A DNA stretch of 64,000 nucleotides from JAKAQB01 sp027320105. Its GTDB lineage: Bacteria > Actinomycetota > Acidimicrobiia > Acidimicrobiales > Palsa-688. Where the stretch lies: the NCBI GenBank assembly GCA_027320105.1, contig DAHVMA010000004.1:1-64000 (forward strand), written 5' to 3'. Position numbers and translations under genes: made by a program. Below are positions 23,421 to 31,968 of the stretch, piece by piece. The notes under the pieces were generated by a model. The model was not told the DNA's origin and searched no databases. It was given only the letters and a program-made list of their open reading frames with translations. Within the stretch, counting starts at the first letter, position 1. Each line of letters starts with the position of its first letter.

Positions 23421-26381
23421 GTGGCAGCAGGCGATGACCTGGTGGCGCCGGCCGGGGGGTCGGTTCCGGAAGTGGCGCTCCTCGGCCGCTGGGCATTCGA
23501 CCAGGCGTTCCAGGATGCCGTGGCCGGCATGGCGGTCGTCGACGCGGACTGCCGTTACCGGCTGGTAAACCCAGCCTTCTGCCGGATGCTCGGACGTGAC
23601 GCCGCCGATCTGATCGGTGGCCGGACCATCGACGTCGCCCACCCTGACGACGCCGCCAGGACCGGCGCAGAGCTCCTGTCCGGGGGGCTCTGGTGGGCGG
23701 GCGCCGGCCAGGCCCGCAAGCAGTACGTCCGGCCGGACGGCACGGTCGTCAACACGCTGCAGACCACGACAGTGCTGCGGGACGAGGCCGGGCGGGGCTC
23801 CGCCCTGCTCGTCCAGGTTCTCGACATCAGGGAGGCGGAAGAGGCCCGGGGGCGGGTGGAGCGCCGGCTGCAGGCCCTGCTCGCCCGATCCTCGGAGCTG
23901 ACGCTCCTGCTCGACTCGGACGGACGGCTGGTGTACGTCTCGCCGGCGTCGGCACGAGTCATCGGCTACGAACCCGGGACCGTGCAGGGGCGTATGGCCG
24001 ACGAGCTCCTCCACCCCGACGACCGGGCTAGGGGGGCCAACATCTTCAGCGGTCACCTCGAAGCCCCCGGCCACGTCGCCGCCCACGACTTCCGGATCCT
24101 GCACCGCGACGGCACCTGGCGGCGGGTCGAGGCTGTCGTGACGAACCTGCTCGATGACCCGGCGATCGGTGCCGTCGTCGTCAACCTCCGTGACGTCACC
24201 GATGAGCGGCGGGTGCAAGAGCAGCTCGCCGCCAGCGAACGGCGGTTTCGCAGCCTGGTGACGAACTCCTGGGACATCATCACCGTCCACGCCGCCGACG
24301 GCCGATACCTGTACGCCAGCCCTGCTGTGACCGCCCAACTCGGCTACCTCCCCGAGCAGCTCGCTGGCACCCACCCGTTCCGTCTCGTCCATCCGGAGGA
24401 TGCCCACATCTTCGAGGAACTGGCCCGGACGATCGACGGCTCCCGACCCGACGACCAGCCTCTCACCTACCGGCTCCTCCGCAGCGACGGCGAATGGCGG
24501 TGGCTCGAGTCCATGGCACTGAACCGCCTGGACGACCCAGCGGTGCGTGGCGTCGTCGTCACGACCCGCGACGTGACCGTGCGGGTCCGGCGCGAAGCCA
24601 TGCAGGAGGCGCTCACCACGCTGAGCGGGGAGGCTCTTCGCGGTGAGCCGTTGGAGCACCTGTTCAAGCGGGCGACTGACCTCGCCGCCGGAGCGCTCGG
24701 GGTGCGCAACTGCGCCGTGTCCCGCTTCATCGAGGGCATGTCCATGGAGGTGGTCAGCCGGCACGGGCCGGCGCTGCGCTCCGGCATCTATCCGGTGGAG
24801 ATCGACGGCCAGCCCACGTCACTTGGTGCCAGCGCCCTACGCAGCCGGGCCTCGGTCGTGTGGCGTGCCGACCACCCCGATACGGGCAGGCTGCCCGACG
24901 CCGAGGCGCTCGGTCTTCACAGCGGTGCTGCTGCGCTCGTGGCCGACGGGCCGGAGCCGTACGGGTTGGTCTCGGCCTACTCGACCTCGCCCGAGGCTTT
25001 CACGGCCGACGACGTGTCGTTCCTGGAGGCGGTGGCGAACGTGCTCGCCGCCGCCGTCGGCCGGTGCCGGGTGGAGGTCGAGCTGCGAAAGCGAGCCCTC
25101 CAGGACGAGCTGACCGGCCTGCCCAACCGGCTGGCGCTGCTCGACCGGATGCGTGTTGCCCTCGCACGGCTCGAGCGGCGACCCGGCGACGTCGCCGTGT
25201 TGTTCATCGACACCGACGACTTCAAGCTCGTCAACGACAGCCTGGGGCACGCCGCCGGCGACCGGGTGGTGGCCGCCGTGGCCGAACGCATCGCCGGAGC
25301 GCTTCGCCATGCGGACACAGTGGCGCGCTTCGGGGGCGACGAGTTCGTCATTCTCTGCGAGAGCACGGACCTCCCGACGGCGGAGGAGGTGGCGCGCCGC
25401 GTCCACGACGCCCTTGTTCCCCCGATCGAGCTGGGCGAGCGCAGGATCAACCTGACCGCCAGCATCGGGATTGCCACCACCGCCGACCCCGCCACCATCC
25501 CCGACGACCTTCTCGCCCAGGCCGACACGGCCATGTACGCAGCCAAGCAGGCTGGAAAGCACCGCTCCGTGTGCTTCGACCAGGCGATGCGGCGGCGGGT
25601 CGACGAGCAGCTGCAAGTCGTGTCCGGTCTCCGCCAGGCGGTCGAGCGGAGCGAGCTCCGGCTCTTCTACCAGCCGGTCGTGCGGGCCGACACGGGCGCA
25701 GTCGTCGGGGCGGAGGCTCTCGTCCGCTGGCAGCACCCTGTCGACGGCCTGCTCGGTCCCGACCGGTTCATCGGGTACGCCGAGGCGTCGGAGCTCATCC
25801 TTCCCCTGGGGGAATGGGTCCTGTCGACGGCGTGCCGCCAAGGCTCGGCCTGGGCCGGGGCCGGGCTGAGGGCGACAGTGTCGATCAACGTGTCCGGCCG
25901 CCAGCTCGCTCACCCCGGCTTCGCCGACACCGTGGAGCGCCACCTGGCCGAGAGCGGGGTGCCACCCGATCTGGTGTGCCTCGAGGTGACAGAGAGCGCG
26001 GTCATGGCTGACATCGAGCGCGCCGCCTCCATCCTCCGGGAACTGCGGTCCCTCGGCGTCCAGGTGGGCGTCGACGACTTCGGCACCGGGTACTCCTCGC
26101 TGTCCTACCTCGCCGACCTCGAGTTCGACTTCGTCAAGATCGACCAGTCGTTCGTGTCCCGCTACGACCAGGACCGCCGGGCCGCGGCCTTGCTCGAGAC
26201 GATCGCCGCGCTCTGCCGCAGCCTCGACCTACCGGCGGTGGCGGAAGGCGTCGAGACCGACGCCCAGTTGGCCGAGGTGCGCCGGCTCGGGATCACCTAC
26301 GCGCAGGGGTACCTCTTTGGCCGGCCGATGCCGGTGGACCAGCTTCCGTCGTGCGGCCGGGGGGCGACCACCGCAGCCTGA
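23421..26381 (+). CDS. PAS/GAF sensor with GGDEF and EAL domains
   Basis: A 986-aa cyclic-di-GMP signalling protein. Domain order is three PAS domains (about 30-140, 155-270, 275-395), a GAF-like domain (about 400-550), GGDEF (about 560-720) and EAL (730-980). The cyclase motif FGGDEFVIL is intact, as is the metal-binding DTDDFKLVNDSLGHAAGD. The EAL domain keeps AEALVRWQHP, the SINVSGRQ region, DDFGTGYSSLSYL, KIDQSF and EGVET, so phosphodiesterase activity is expected. No transmembrane segment is evident, so it should be cytosolic. The GTG start at 23421 is the best in-frame choice. Which activity dominates and what the PAS domains sense are unknown. Confidence 0.9.
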   Translation: MAAGDDLVAPAGGSVPEVALLGRWAFDQAFQDAVAGMAVVDADCRYRLVNPAFCRMLGRDAADLIGGRTIDVAHPDDAARTGAELLSGGLWWAGAGQARKQYVRPDGTVVNTLQTTTVLRDEAGRGSALLVQVLDIREAEEARGRVERRLQALLARSSELTLLLDSDGRLVYVSPASARVIGYEPGTVQGRMADELLHPDDRARGANIFSGHLEAPGHVAAHDFRILHRDGTWRRVEAVVTNLLDDPAIGAVVVNLRDVTDERRVQEQLAASERRFRSLVTNSWDIITVHAADGRYLYASPAVTAQLGYLPEQLAGTHPFRLVHPEDAHIFEELARTIDGSRPDDQPLTYRLLRSDGEWRWLESMALNRLDDPAVRGVVVTTRDVTVRVRREAMQEALTTLSGEALRGEPLEHLFKRATDLAAGALGVRNCAVSRFIEGMSMEVVSRHGPALRSGIYPVEIDGQPTSLGASALRSRASVVWRADHPDTGRLPDAEALGLHSGAAALVADGPEPYGLVSAYSTSPEAFTADDVSFLEAVANVLAAAVGRCRVEVELRKRALQDELTGLPNRLALLDRMRVALARLERRPGDVAVLFIDTDDFKLVNDSLGHAAGDRVVAAVAERIAGALRHADTVARFGGDEFVILCESTDLPTAEEVARRVHDALVPPIELGERRINLTASIGIATTADPATIPDDLLAQADTAMYAAKQAGKHRSVCFDQAMRRRVDEQLQVVSGLRQAVERSELRLFYQPVVRADTGAVVGAEALVRWQHPVDGLLGPDRFIGYAEASELILPLGEWVLSTACRQGSAWAGAGLRATVSINVSGRQLAHPGFADTVERHLAESGVPPDLVCLEVTESAVMADIERAASILRELRSLGVQVGVDDFGTGYSSLSYLADLEFDFVKIDQSFVSRYDQDRRAAALLETIAALCRSLDLPAVAEGVETDAQLAEVRRLGITYAQGYLFGRPMPVDQLPSCGRGATTAA

Positions 26382-26412
26382 GCTTCCGCCGGGCCTCGAT
26401 CAGAATGGGCCC

Positions 26413-27207
26413 GTGGTGGCCGAAGCGCCTCGAGGAGTCCTCCTGCGGGAGCCGACCCGCCCCCGGCGTCCCCTCGTGGCGTCGATCCCCCACGGGTCGG
26501 ACCTGGTGCCGGAGCGCTACGCGGCCGCGATGCTGGCGAGCGAGGCGCTGGGAGTGGATGCCTACACCAGCGAGATCTACGGCTTCGCCACGGAGCTGGG
26601 CGCGACGGTGGTCGAGGCCGGCCTGTCCCGCTTCGTGGCGGATGCCAATCGGGATGCCGCCGGCCCGACCTTCGGGCCGTTCCCGACCGCCATCGTCGCG
26701 TCCACCGACGGATGGGATCCGCTGTACGAGGAGGAGCTGCCGGAGCAGGCGGTCGCGGAGCGGATCAGCGTCGCCCACACCGCCTACCACGACGCCATCG
26801 ACGCCGCCGTCGCCGCCCACCTCCGCGAGGCGCCCCGCACCTTGTTGCTCGACCTCCACAGCTTTGGCGTGCCCCTCGACGCCGACGTGGTGCTCGGCGA
26901 CGGGCGGGGCAGCACCGCGGACGCCCGGGTGGTCGAAACGCTGGAAGCGGCCCTCCGCTCCGAGGGCTTCCGGGTCGTACGGAACGTGAGGTTCACCGGC
27001 GGCTGGATCGTCCGGCGCTTCGCCGGCGAGCCGCTCGTCGACGCCGTGCAGGTGGAGCTCAACAAGCGGTGCTATGTGGATGGGCCTGCCGTCGCGTCGC
27101 GTCGGCGTCCACTGCCTCACGACTCGGAGCGCATCGCCGAGGTCAGGGAACGGATCCGGGGCGCCTTTCTCCGCATTCTCGACCACTACGAGGGGATTGC
27201 TTCGTAG
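26413..27207 (+). CDS. N-formylglutamate amidohydrolase-like protein
   Basis: A 264-aa HutG/FGase-fold protein. Zinc-site-like motifs are VASIPHGSDLVPERY, SRFVADANRD and LLLDLHSFGVP; the C-terminal part has VQVELNKRCYVDG. Members hydrolyse N-formyl-L-glutamate or related amides. The frame is open from 26317 inside the previous gene; GTG 26413 or 26416 removes Pro-rich, non-family sequence. The next gene starts 10 bp after its stop, suggesting one transcript. No other histidine-degradation gene is nearby, so the substrate is uncertain. Confidence 0.8.
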   Translation: MVAEAPRGVLLREPTRPRRPLVASIPHGSDLVPERYAAAMLASEALGVDAYTSEIYGFATELGATVVEAGLSRFVADANRDAAGPTFGPFPTAIVASTDGWDPLYEEELPEQAVAERISVAHTAYHDAIDAAVAAHLREAPRTLLLDLHSFGVPLDADVVLGDGRGSTADARVVETLEAALRSEGFRVVRNVRFTGGWIVRRFAGEPLVDAVQVELNKRCYVDGPAVASRRRPLPHDSERIAEVRERIRGAFLRILDHYEGIAS

Positions 27208-27217
27208 ATTCGCTTTC

Positions 27218-28108
27218 GTGGCGTCGCGCGGTTGGAGCACGGCCGACATCCCCGACCAGAGGGGACGGCGGATGGTGGTGACCGGCGCCAACAGCGGCAT
27301 CGGACGGGAGGCGGCCGCCGCCCTCGCCCGAGCCGGTGCCCAGATCACCCTCGCCGTCCGTGACGAGGCCAAGGGCCAAGCGGCGGCGGCGGCAATGAGC
27401 GGCACGGTCGAGGTCCGCCGGCTCGACCTGGCCGACCTGGCGTCCGTGCGGGCGTTCGCCGACGGCTGGGAGGGACACCTCGATGTGCTGGTGGACAACG
27501 CCGGCGTGATGGCCACCCCCGAGCAGCGGACCGTGGACGGCTTCGAGCTGCAGATCGGCACGAACCATCTCGGGCATTTTGCCCTCACCAACCTGCTGCT
27601 GTCCCGCCTCACGAACCGGGTGGTCGTCGTGTCCTCCAGCGCGCACCGCATGGGGCACGTCGATCTCGACGACCTCAACTGGGAGCGTCGCCGCTACCGG
27701 CCGTGGCCCGCATATTCGCAGTCGAAGTTGGCCAACCTCCTATTCGTCCGGGAGCTCCAGCGGCGGCTGGAAGCGGCCGGCTCGCCGCTGCGTGCCGTCG
27801 CCGCTCACCCCGGCTACGCCGCGACCGACTTGCAGCGCAAGACGGGCAGCCGCTTCGCGAGCGCGGGGATGGTGTTGCTCAACCGGCTGGTGGCGCAGAG
27901 CGCGGCCGCCGGCGCTCTGCCCACGTTGTACGCCGCCGTGGAGGACATCCCAGGGAGGAGCTACGTGGGACCGGGTGGCTGGATGGAGCAGCGGGGTTCC
28001 CCCAAGCTCGTCGCTCCCAGCGCCGCCGCCGCCGCCGACGACACCGCGCTGCGCCTCTGGGAGCTCTCGGAGCGGCTGACGGGCGTCGGCTTTCCGCTGG
28101 GCGGTTGA
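27218..28108 (+). CDS. Short-chain dehydrogenase, retinol dehydrogenase-like
   Basis: A 296-aa SDR. The cofactor motif is TGANSGIG near residue 24, NNAG appears as DNAGVM, the substrate loop has QIGTNHLGHFALTNLLL, the catalytic Ser is in VVVSSSAHRMG and Tyr/Lys in YSQSKLAN. The C-terminal YVGPGGWMEQRGSP matches bacterial WW-oxidoreductase/retinol-dehydrogenase-like SDRs. GTG 27218 gives the usual short lead before the cofactor fold. Substrate unknown. Confidence 0.88.
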   Translation: MASRGWSTADIPDQRGRRMVVTGANSGIGREAAAALARAGAQITLAVRDEAKGQAAAAAMSGTVEVRRLDLADLASVRAFADGWEGHLDVLVDNAGVMATPEQRTVDGFELQIGTNHLGHFALTNLLLSRLTNRVVVVSSSAHRMGHVDLDDLNWERRRYRPWPAYSQSKLANLLFVRELQRRLEAAGSPLRAVAAHPGYAATDLQRKTGSRFASAGMVLLNRLVAQSAAAGALPTLYAAVEDIPGRSYVGPGGWMEQRGSPKLVAPSAAAAADDTALRLWELSERLTGVGFPLGG

Positions 28109-28167
28109 GGGGCTACGGGCTGCGGGGTGGGAGGGTGCGGGGCGGGGGTGCGAGGTCGGGCGAGGCG

Positions 28168-28214
28168 AACTGTGAGTGAAAACAACACAGGGTGTGTACT
28201 TCTCACTCACAGTT
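28168..28214. terminator. Bidirectional hairpin between convergent genes
   Basis: AACTGTGAGTGA (28168-28179) pairs exactly with TCACTCACAGTT (28203-28214). The 23-nt loop contains a second small stem (ACACA-GGG-TGTGT). A third stem, GTGTTT-GGTG-AAACAC, lies at 28216-28231. The elements separate an SDR reading right from a secreted-protein gene reading left, so termination in both directions is the likely role. Confidence 0.6.
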
Positions 28215-28232
28215 TGTGTTTGGTGAAACACC

Positions 28233-29291
28233 TCAGGCGGGGTGGCCCCGTAGCGCGACCGACCGAGAGCCGCCGACGGCGTTGACAACCAGCGAGGCGC
28301 GGGAGGCGCTCGTCGCCGGCCGGTAGCCGAACCACACGTTGCAGTGCCCCCCGGCTCGCAGCCGGCAAGTCGACCGGACGAGCCACCACTGCCGCCCTCC
28401 TCCCCTCAGCGTGAAACGGGCGACCGTGCCGCCCGCCGCCGCCCAGACGGTGACGTGGCGACCCTCGATGTGGCCGGGCGCGGCCGAGATGCTCACGTTG
28501 TCGGAGGACAGGCCGACAGGGATCGTGGCTGCGATGCTCCGCCAGGAAGGCGTGGCAGCGGCCCAGCGGGTGGCCCCACCGGCCAGTTCTATGGCTGCCG
28601 AGGCGCCGGCGGTTGCCGCACCCATGAGGAGCGGGGCCTGGTAGCCGGCGAGGATGTTGCGGCGATGGACCCAGCAGCCCGGTGCCCCGCTGTACGTGCA
28701 CCCCAGGTTGGACGAGCCGGGGCCGTCGTCATACATCCAGAGGAAGTCCGTCAGGAGGGTCGAGCCCAGGCCGCCGGCCCAGTTGGCGCCGACGCTGCCA
28801 GCGCCGGACGGCATGGGAGGGTCGCTGTTGGTGCTGGCTCCTGCCTGGGCCAACTCGTTCAGGGTCGGGGACAAGGCAGCGGCGGCGGGCAGCCCGCGTC
28901 CGACCCTCTCCAGGTCGGTTACGACGAGGAACTGGAGCGGCGCGCTCATGGTTGCGAAGGCAGCCGGGAGCTGCATCGGCCCGACGCCTTCGGCGGCCCG
29001 GGCGGCGTTGATCGCCGGGAGGGCGGCGCTCTCGCAGTGCCGCTGCGCCGGCGCCGCCTGGCTCACCAGCAGGCATGCATGCAGGAACGTGCGACTGGGT
29101 AGGCGGTTCCCGGCCGGAGTGGCCGTGCCGTGCACCGCCGAAGGGGTGCCGGGTCGGGGGGTGCCGGGTCGGGGGGTCGCAACGACCACTGTCGCCGCTT
29201 GGGCGGGCAGCGACACCATCATGATGAGCGCCGCAGTCACCGCGATGGCCGAGACGAACCGGTGGGCGCGTGCCCTCACTGGCCCTCCCAT
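28233..29291 (-). CDS. Secreted CAP-like protein
   Basis: A 352-aa exported protein. Residues 1-33 form a signal peptide (charged start, hydrophobic core, ALA-type cleavage LPAQAA). Next come a Pro/Gly linker with a 15-bp repeat encoding RPGTP twice, a region with CAP/SCP features (LPAINAARAAEGVGPMQLP, LVVTDLERVGRGLP, NWAGGLGSTLLTDFLWMYDDG, GCWVHRRNIL) and a C-terminal beta-rich domain of about 100 residues. CAP proteins are often extracellular with unclear function. It is convergent with the SDR upstream of it in coordinate. Cys pairs (CTYSGAPGC, CRLRAGGHC) suggest disulfides. Confidence 0.7.
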   Translation of the reverse strand: MGGPVRARAHRFVSAIAVTAALIMMVSLPAQAATVVVATPRPGTPRPGTPSAVHGTATPAGNRLPSRTFLHACLLVSQAAPAQRHCESAALPAINAARAAEGVGPMQLPAAFATMSAPLQFLVVTDLERVGRGLPAAAALSPTLNELAQAGASTNSDPPMPSGAGSVGANWAGGLGSTLLTDFLWMYDDGPGSSNLGCTYSGAPGCWVHRRNILAGYQAPLLMGAATAGASAAIELAGGATRWAAATPSWRSIAATIPVGLSSDNVSISAAPGHIEGRHVTVWAAAGGTVARFTLRGGGRQWWLVRSTCRLRAGGHCNVWFGYRPATSASRASLVVNAVGGSRSVALRGHPA

Positions 29292-29745
29292 GGGCCTGGA
29301 ACCTTAGCCAGTCCAATCCTGCCGGTCACGAATCCCCGGATGGATCAGTGGTCTCGACCTCGCCCTGATCGTGCTCCCGGTGCCGGGTACGTCGCTGCAG
29401 GCGCGGGTGGTCGCCCGCCGGGTCGCGCCCCTGTGGTGCGCGAGCCTGATGGTGGCCTCGGCGACGGCACGGGCCGTTGCGGCATCCGGTGTGGGGCCGC
29501 CCACCTACGTGTTTGATCAACGCTCACCGGCATAACGGCCGGCTGGCGAGGGCGCCGCGTCGGTGGCGTGCCGGACCAGCCCTGGGCGGCGGTCGTGGAA
29601 GTATTCGACTTCGCGGTCGAGGCTGCGTTGCCAGGTGGCCGACTCCGGCTGGAGGCGGTCATACCCAACTGAACGGGGCTGGACGGGACGCTCGCCGGCT
29701 CAGGGCTACTGACAGGGTCGGCCACTGCGGGTAAACTCTGTTTCA
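29292..29745. other. Gap between divergent genes, no confident gene
   Basis: This 454-bp stretch separates the secreted protein from the formate dehydrogenase operon. Two plus-strand frames look faintly protein-like: one ends near 29535 (LDLALIVLPVPGTSLQARVV...) and one ends at 29672 (PDQPWAAVVEVFDFAVEAAL...). Neither has a good start or a recognisable family, so they may be gene remnants or chance. TAAACT at about 29732, just before the GTG 29746, could be a -10 element with a very short leader. Confidence 0.35.
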
Positions 29746-31968
29746 GTGACATCTGGGTGGGAACGGTGGGATGAGCAGCGGGCCCGGGAGATCCTCGAGG
29801 AGGTTCGCCACGAACCGGGAGCGCTGCTGCCGGCGCTGCACGCTCTCATGGACGTGTTCGGTTGCATCGACCCCGGCGCTGTCGCTCTCGTGGCGGATGC
29901 CTTGAACCTGTCGAAGGCCGAGGTCCACGGCGTCATCAGCTTCTACGCCGACTTTCGCACCAGCCCACCCGGGCGCACCAGGGTCCGGGTGTGCCGGGCG
30001 GAGGCGTGCCAGGCCATGGGCGCCGACCGGCTCGTTGAGCACGCCACAGAGCGCCTCGGCATTCCGATGGGGGCCACCACCGCCGACGGGGCGGTCACCC
30101 TGGAGCAGGTGTTCTGCCTCGGCAACTGCGCGCTCACGCCCTCGGTCATGGTCGACGACCGGGTGGTGGGCCGGGTCGATGCCGCCCGCTTCGACGAGCT
30201 GATCGCCGATGGTTCACCGGCGGGCCGCGCGCCGCTGGCGGGCCGCGTGCCGCTGGCGGGCCGGGCGCCACTGGCGGGGAGCCCGCCAGCGGCTGGCAGC
30301 GCTGCGCCGGCGACCGGCTTGGTGACCGTGTACGTCCCCCAGGACACCTCGGCCCGCGCCGTTGGCGCCGACGAGGTCGCTGCCGCCCTGGCCCGCCTCG
30401 CGGGGGACCGCATCCGGCTGGTGCGGAACGGATCCCGCGGTGCCATGTGGCTGGAGCCACTCGTGGAGGTCGAGGGTGCGGACGGCCGGCGGGTCGCCTA
30501 CGGCCCCGTGGCTCCCGACGACGTGCCCGGCCTGCTCGACGCCGGCCTGCTCGACGCCGGCCGGGCCGATGAGGCCGGCCGGGCCGATGACGCCGGCCGG
30601 GCCGATGCCGCCGGCCTGCTCGACGCCGGCCGGGCCGATGCCGGCAGCAACCATCCGCTGTTCCTCGGTCCGACCGACGAGATCCCCTGGCTGGCCCGCC
30701 AGCAGCGGGTGACGTTCGCCCGGGTGGGGGTGGTCGATCCGCTGTCGACAGAGGACTACGAGGCCCATGGTGGTCTCGCCGGGCTGCGCCGGGCGCTGGA
30801 GATGACCCCGGCGGAGATCGTCGACAGCGTCGTCGAGTCCGGCCTGCGCGGCCGGGGGGGCGCCGGTTTCCCCACGGGCATCAAGTGGCGGACGGTCCTC
30901 GCGACCCCGGCCCAACAGAAGTACGTGTGCTGCAACGCCGACGAGGGTGACAGCGGCACGTTCGCCGATCGCATGCTGCTCGAGGGCGACCCGTTCCTCC
31001 TGGTCGAGTCGATGGCGATCGCCGGTATCGCCGTCGGCGCAACGGAGGGGTACGTCTATCTCCGCTCGGAGTACCCCGACGCCATCGCGATGCTCCGCTC
31101 GGCCATCGACGCAGCCCGGGCGCGCGGTTGGATCGGGCCGTCGGTGCTGGGGTCGCAACGGGCGTTCGACATGCACGTGCGGGTCGGTGCCGGCTCGTAC
31201 ATCTGCGGCGAGGAGACGGCGATGCTCGAGAGCCTCGAGGGACGCCGTGGGCAGGTGCGGGCGAAGCCCCCGCTGCCGGCGATCGCCGGGCTGTGGGGTA
31301 TGCCGACGGTCATCAACAACGTGCTCTCCCTTGCTGCGGTGCCGTCGATCCTCACCGACGGCCCAGAGGCCTACCGAGATCTGGGAGCGGGCCGGTCGCG
31401 GGGCACGCAGGTGTTCCAGCTCGCAGGCAACGTTCGCCGTGGCGGGATCGTCGAGCTGCCCTTCGGCGTGACGCTCGGGGAGCTGGTGGAGGACATCGGC
31501 GGTGGCACGATCAGTGGCCGGCCGGTGCGCGCCGTGCAGGTCGGTGGTCCATTGGGCGCCTACCTGCCGCGTGAGCAGTTCGGCCTCCCCCTCGAGTACG
31601 AGGCGTTCGCGGCGGCGGGGGCGATGGTCGGCCACGGGGGGCTGGTCGTCTTCGACGACACCGTCGACATGGCGCGCCAGGCGCGCTTCGCCATGGAGTT
31701 CTGCGCTGAGGAGTCCTGTGGCAAGTGCACCCCCTGCCGGGTCGGCGCTGTCCGCGGCGTGGAGGTCATCGACCGGATGGTCGCCGGCGACGAGCCCGAC
31801 GCCAACCTGGTGCTCCTGGAGGACCTCTGCGAGGTCATGACCGACGGGTCCCTCTGCGCGATGGGCGGGCTGACCCCGATGCCGGTCCGGAGTGCGCTGC
31901 TGCACTTCCCTGACGACTTCACCCTGCGCATTCCACGATCAGGCAGCGACCGGGAGGTTGCGACGTGA
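29746..31968 (+). CDS. fdsGB: NAD-dependent formate dehydrogenase, fused gamma-beta subunit
   Basis: A 740-aa fusion. Residues 1-155 are a NuoE/FdsG thioredoxin-like [2Fe-2S] domain with CRAEACQAMG and CLGNCALTPS. Residues 320-730 are a NuoF/FdsB domain with the NADH/FMN site GLRGRGGAGFPTGIKW, YICGEETAMLESLEG and the [4Fe-4S] motif ESCGKCTPCRVG. The roughly 160-residue joint contains a small FdsB-type N-terminal region (VTVYVPQDTSARAVGADEV) flanked by two repeat tracts, GRAPLA-type and GLLDA/GRADA-type. It passes electrons from the alpha subunit to NAD+. In most relatives gamma and beta are separate proteins. It ends in a GTGA overlap with the alpha gene. Confidence 0.9.
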   Translation: MTSGWERWDEQRAREILEEVRHEPGALLPALHALMDVFGCIDPGAVALVADALNLSKAEVHGVISFYADFRTSPPGRTRVRVCRAEACQAMGADRLVEHATERLGIPMGATTADGAVTLEQVFCLGNCALTPSVMVDDRVVGRVDAARFDELIADGSPAGRAPLAGRVPLAGRAPLAGSPPAAGSAAPATGLVTVYVPQDTSARAVGADEVAAALARLAGDRIRLVRNGSRGAMWLEPLVEVEGADGRRVAYGPVAPDDVPGLLDAGLLDAGRADEAGRADDAGRADAAGLLDAGRADAGSNHPLFLGPTDEIPWLARQQRVTFARVGVVDPLSTEDYEAHGGLAGLRRALEMTPAEIVDSVVESGLRGRGGAGFPTGIKWRTVLATPAQQKYVCCNADEGDSGTFADRMLLEGDPFLLVESMAIAGIAVGATEGYVYLRSEYPDAIAMLRSAIDAARARGWIGPSVLGSQRAFDMHVRVGAGSYICGEETAMLESLEGRRGQVRAKPPLPAIAGLWGMPTVINNVLSLAAVPSILTDGPEAYRDLGAGRSRGTQVFQLAGNVRRGGIVELPFGVTLGELVEDIGGGTISGRPVRAVQVGGPLGAYLPREQFGLPLEYEAFAAAGAMVGHGGLVVFDDTVDMARQARFAMEFCAEESCGKCTPCRVGAVRGVEVIDRMVAGDEPDANLVLLEDLCEVMTDGSLCAMGGLTPMPVRSALLHFPDDFTLRIPRSGSDREVAT
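30223..30276 (+). repeat. 18-bp in-frame minisatellite, three copies (GRAPLA)
   Basis: Units at 30223-30240, 30241-30258 and 30259-30276 encode GRAPLA, GRVPLA and GRAPLA at residues 160-177 of the fused formate dehydrogenase subunit. The tract follows the FdsG domain directly and forms part of the linker to the FdsB part. Confidence 0.85.
30529..30648 (+). repeat. 15/18-bp in-frame minisatellite (GLLDA and GRADxA units)
   Basis: Seven units of 5 or 6 codons run from residue 262 to 301 of the fused subunit: GLLDA, GLLDA, GRADEA, GRADDA, GRADAA, GLLDA, GRADAG. DNA units are near identical (GGCCGGGCCGATGxCGCC). The reading frame is kept across the tract, just before the conserved SNHPLFLGPTDEIPWL. 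Confidence 0.85.

Noticed and set aside
30214..31905. 563-codon minus-strand frame
   Set aside because: Antisense shadow of the formate dehydrogenase fusion; its repeats mirror the minisatellites of the sense gene.
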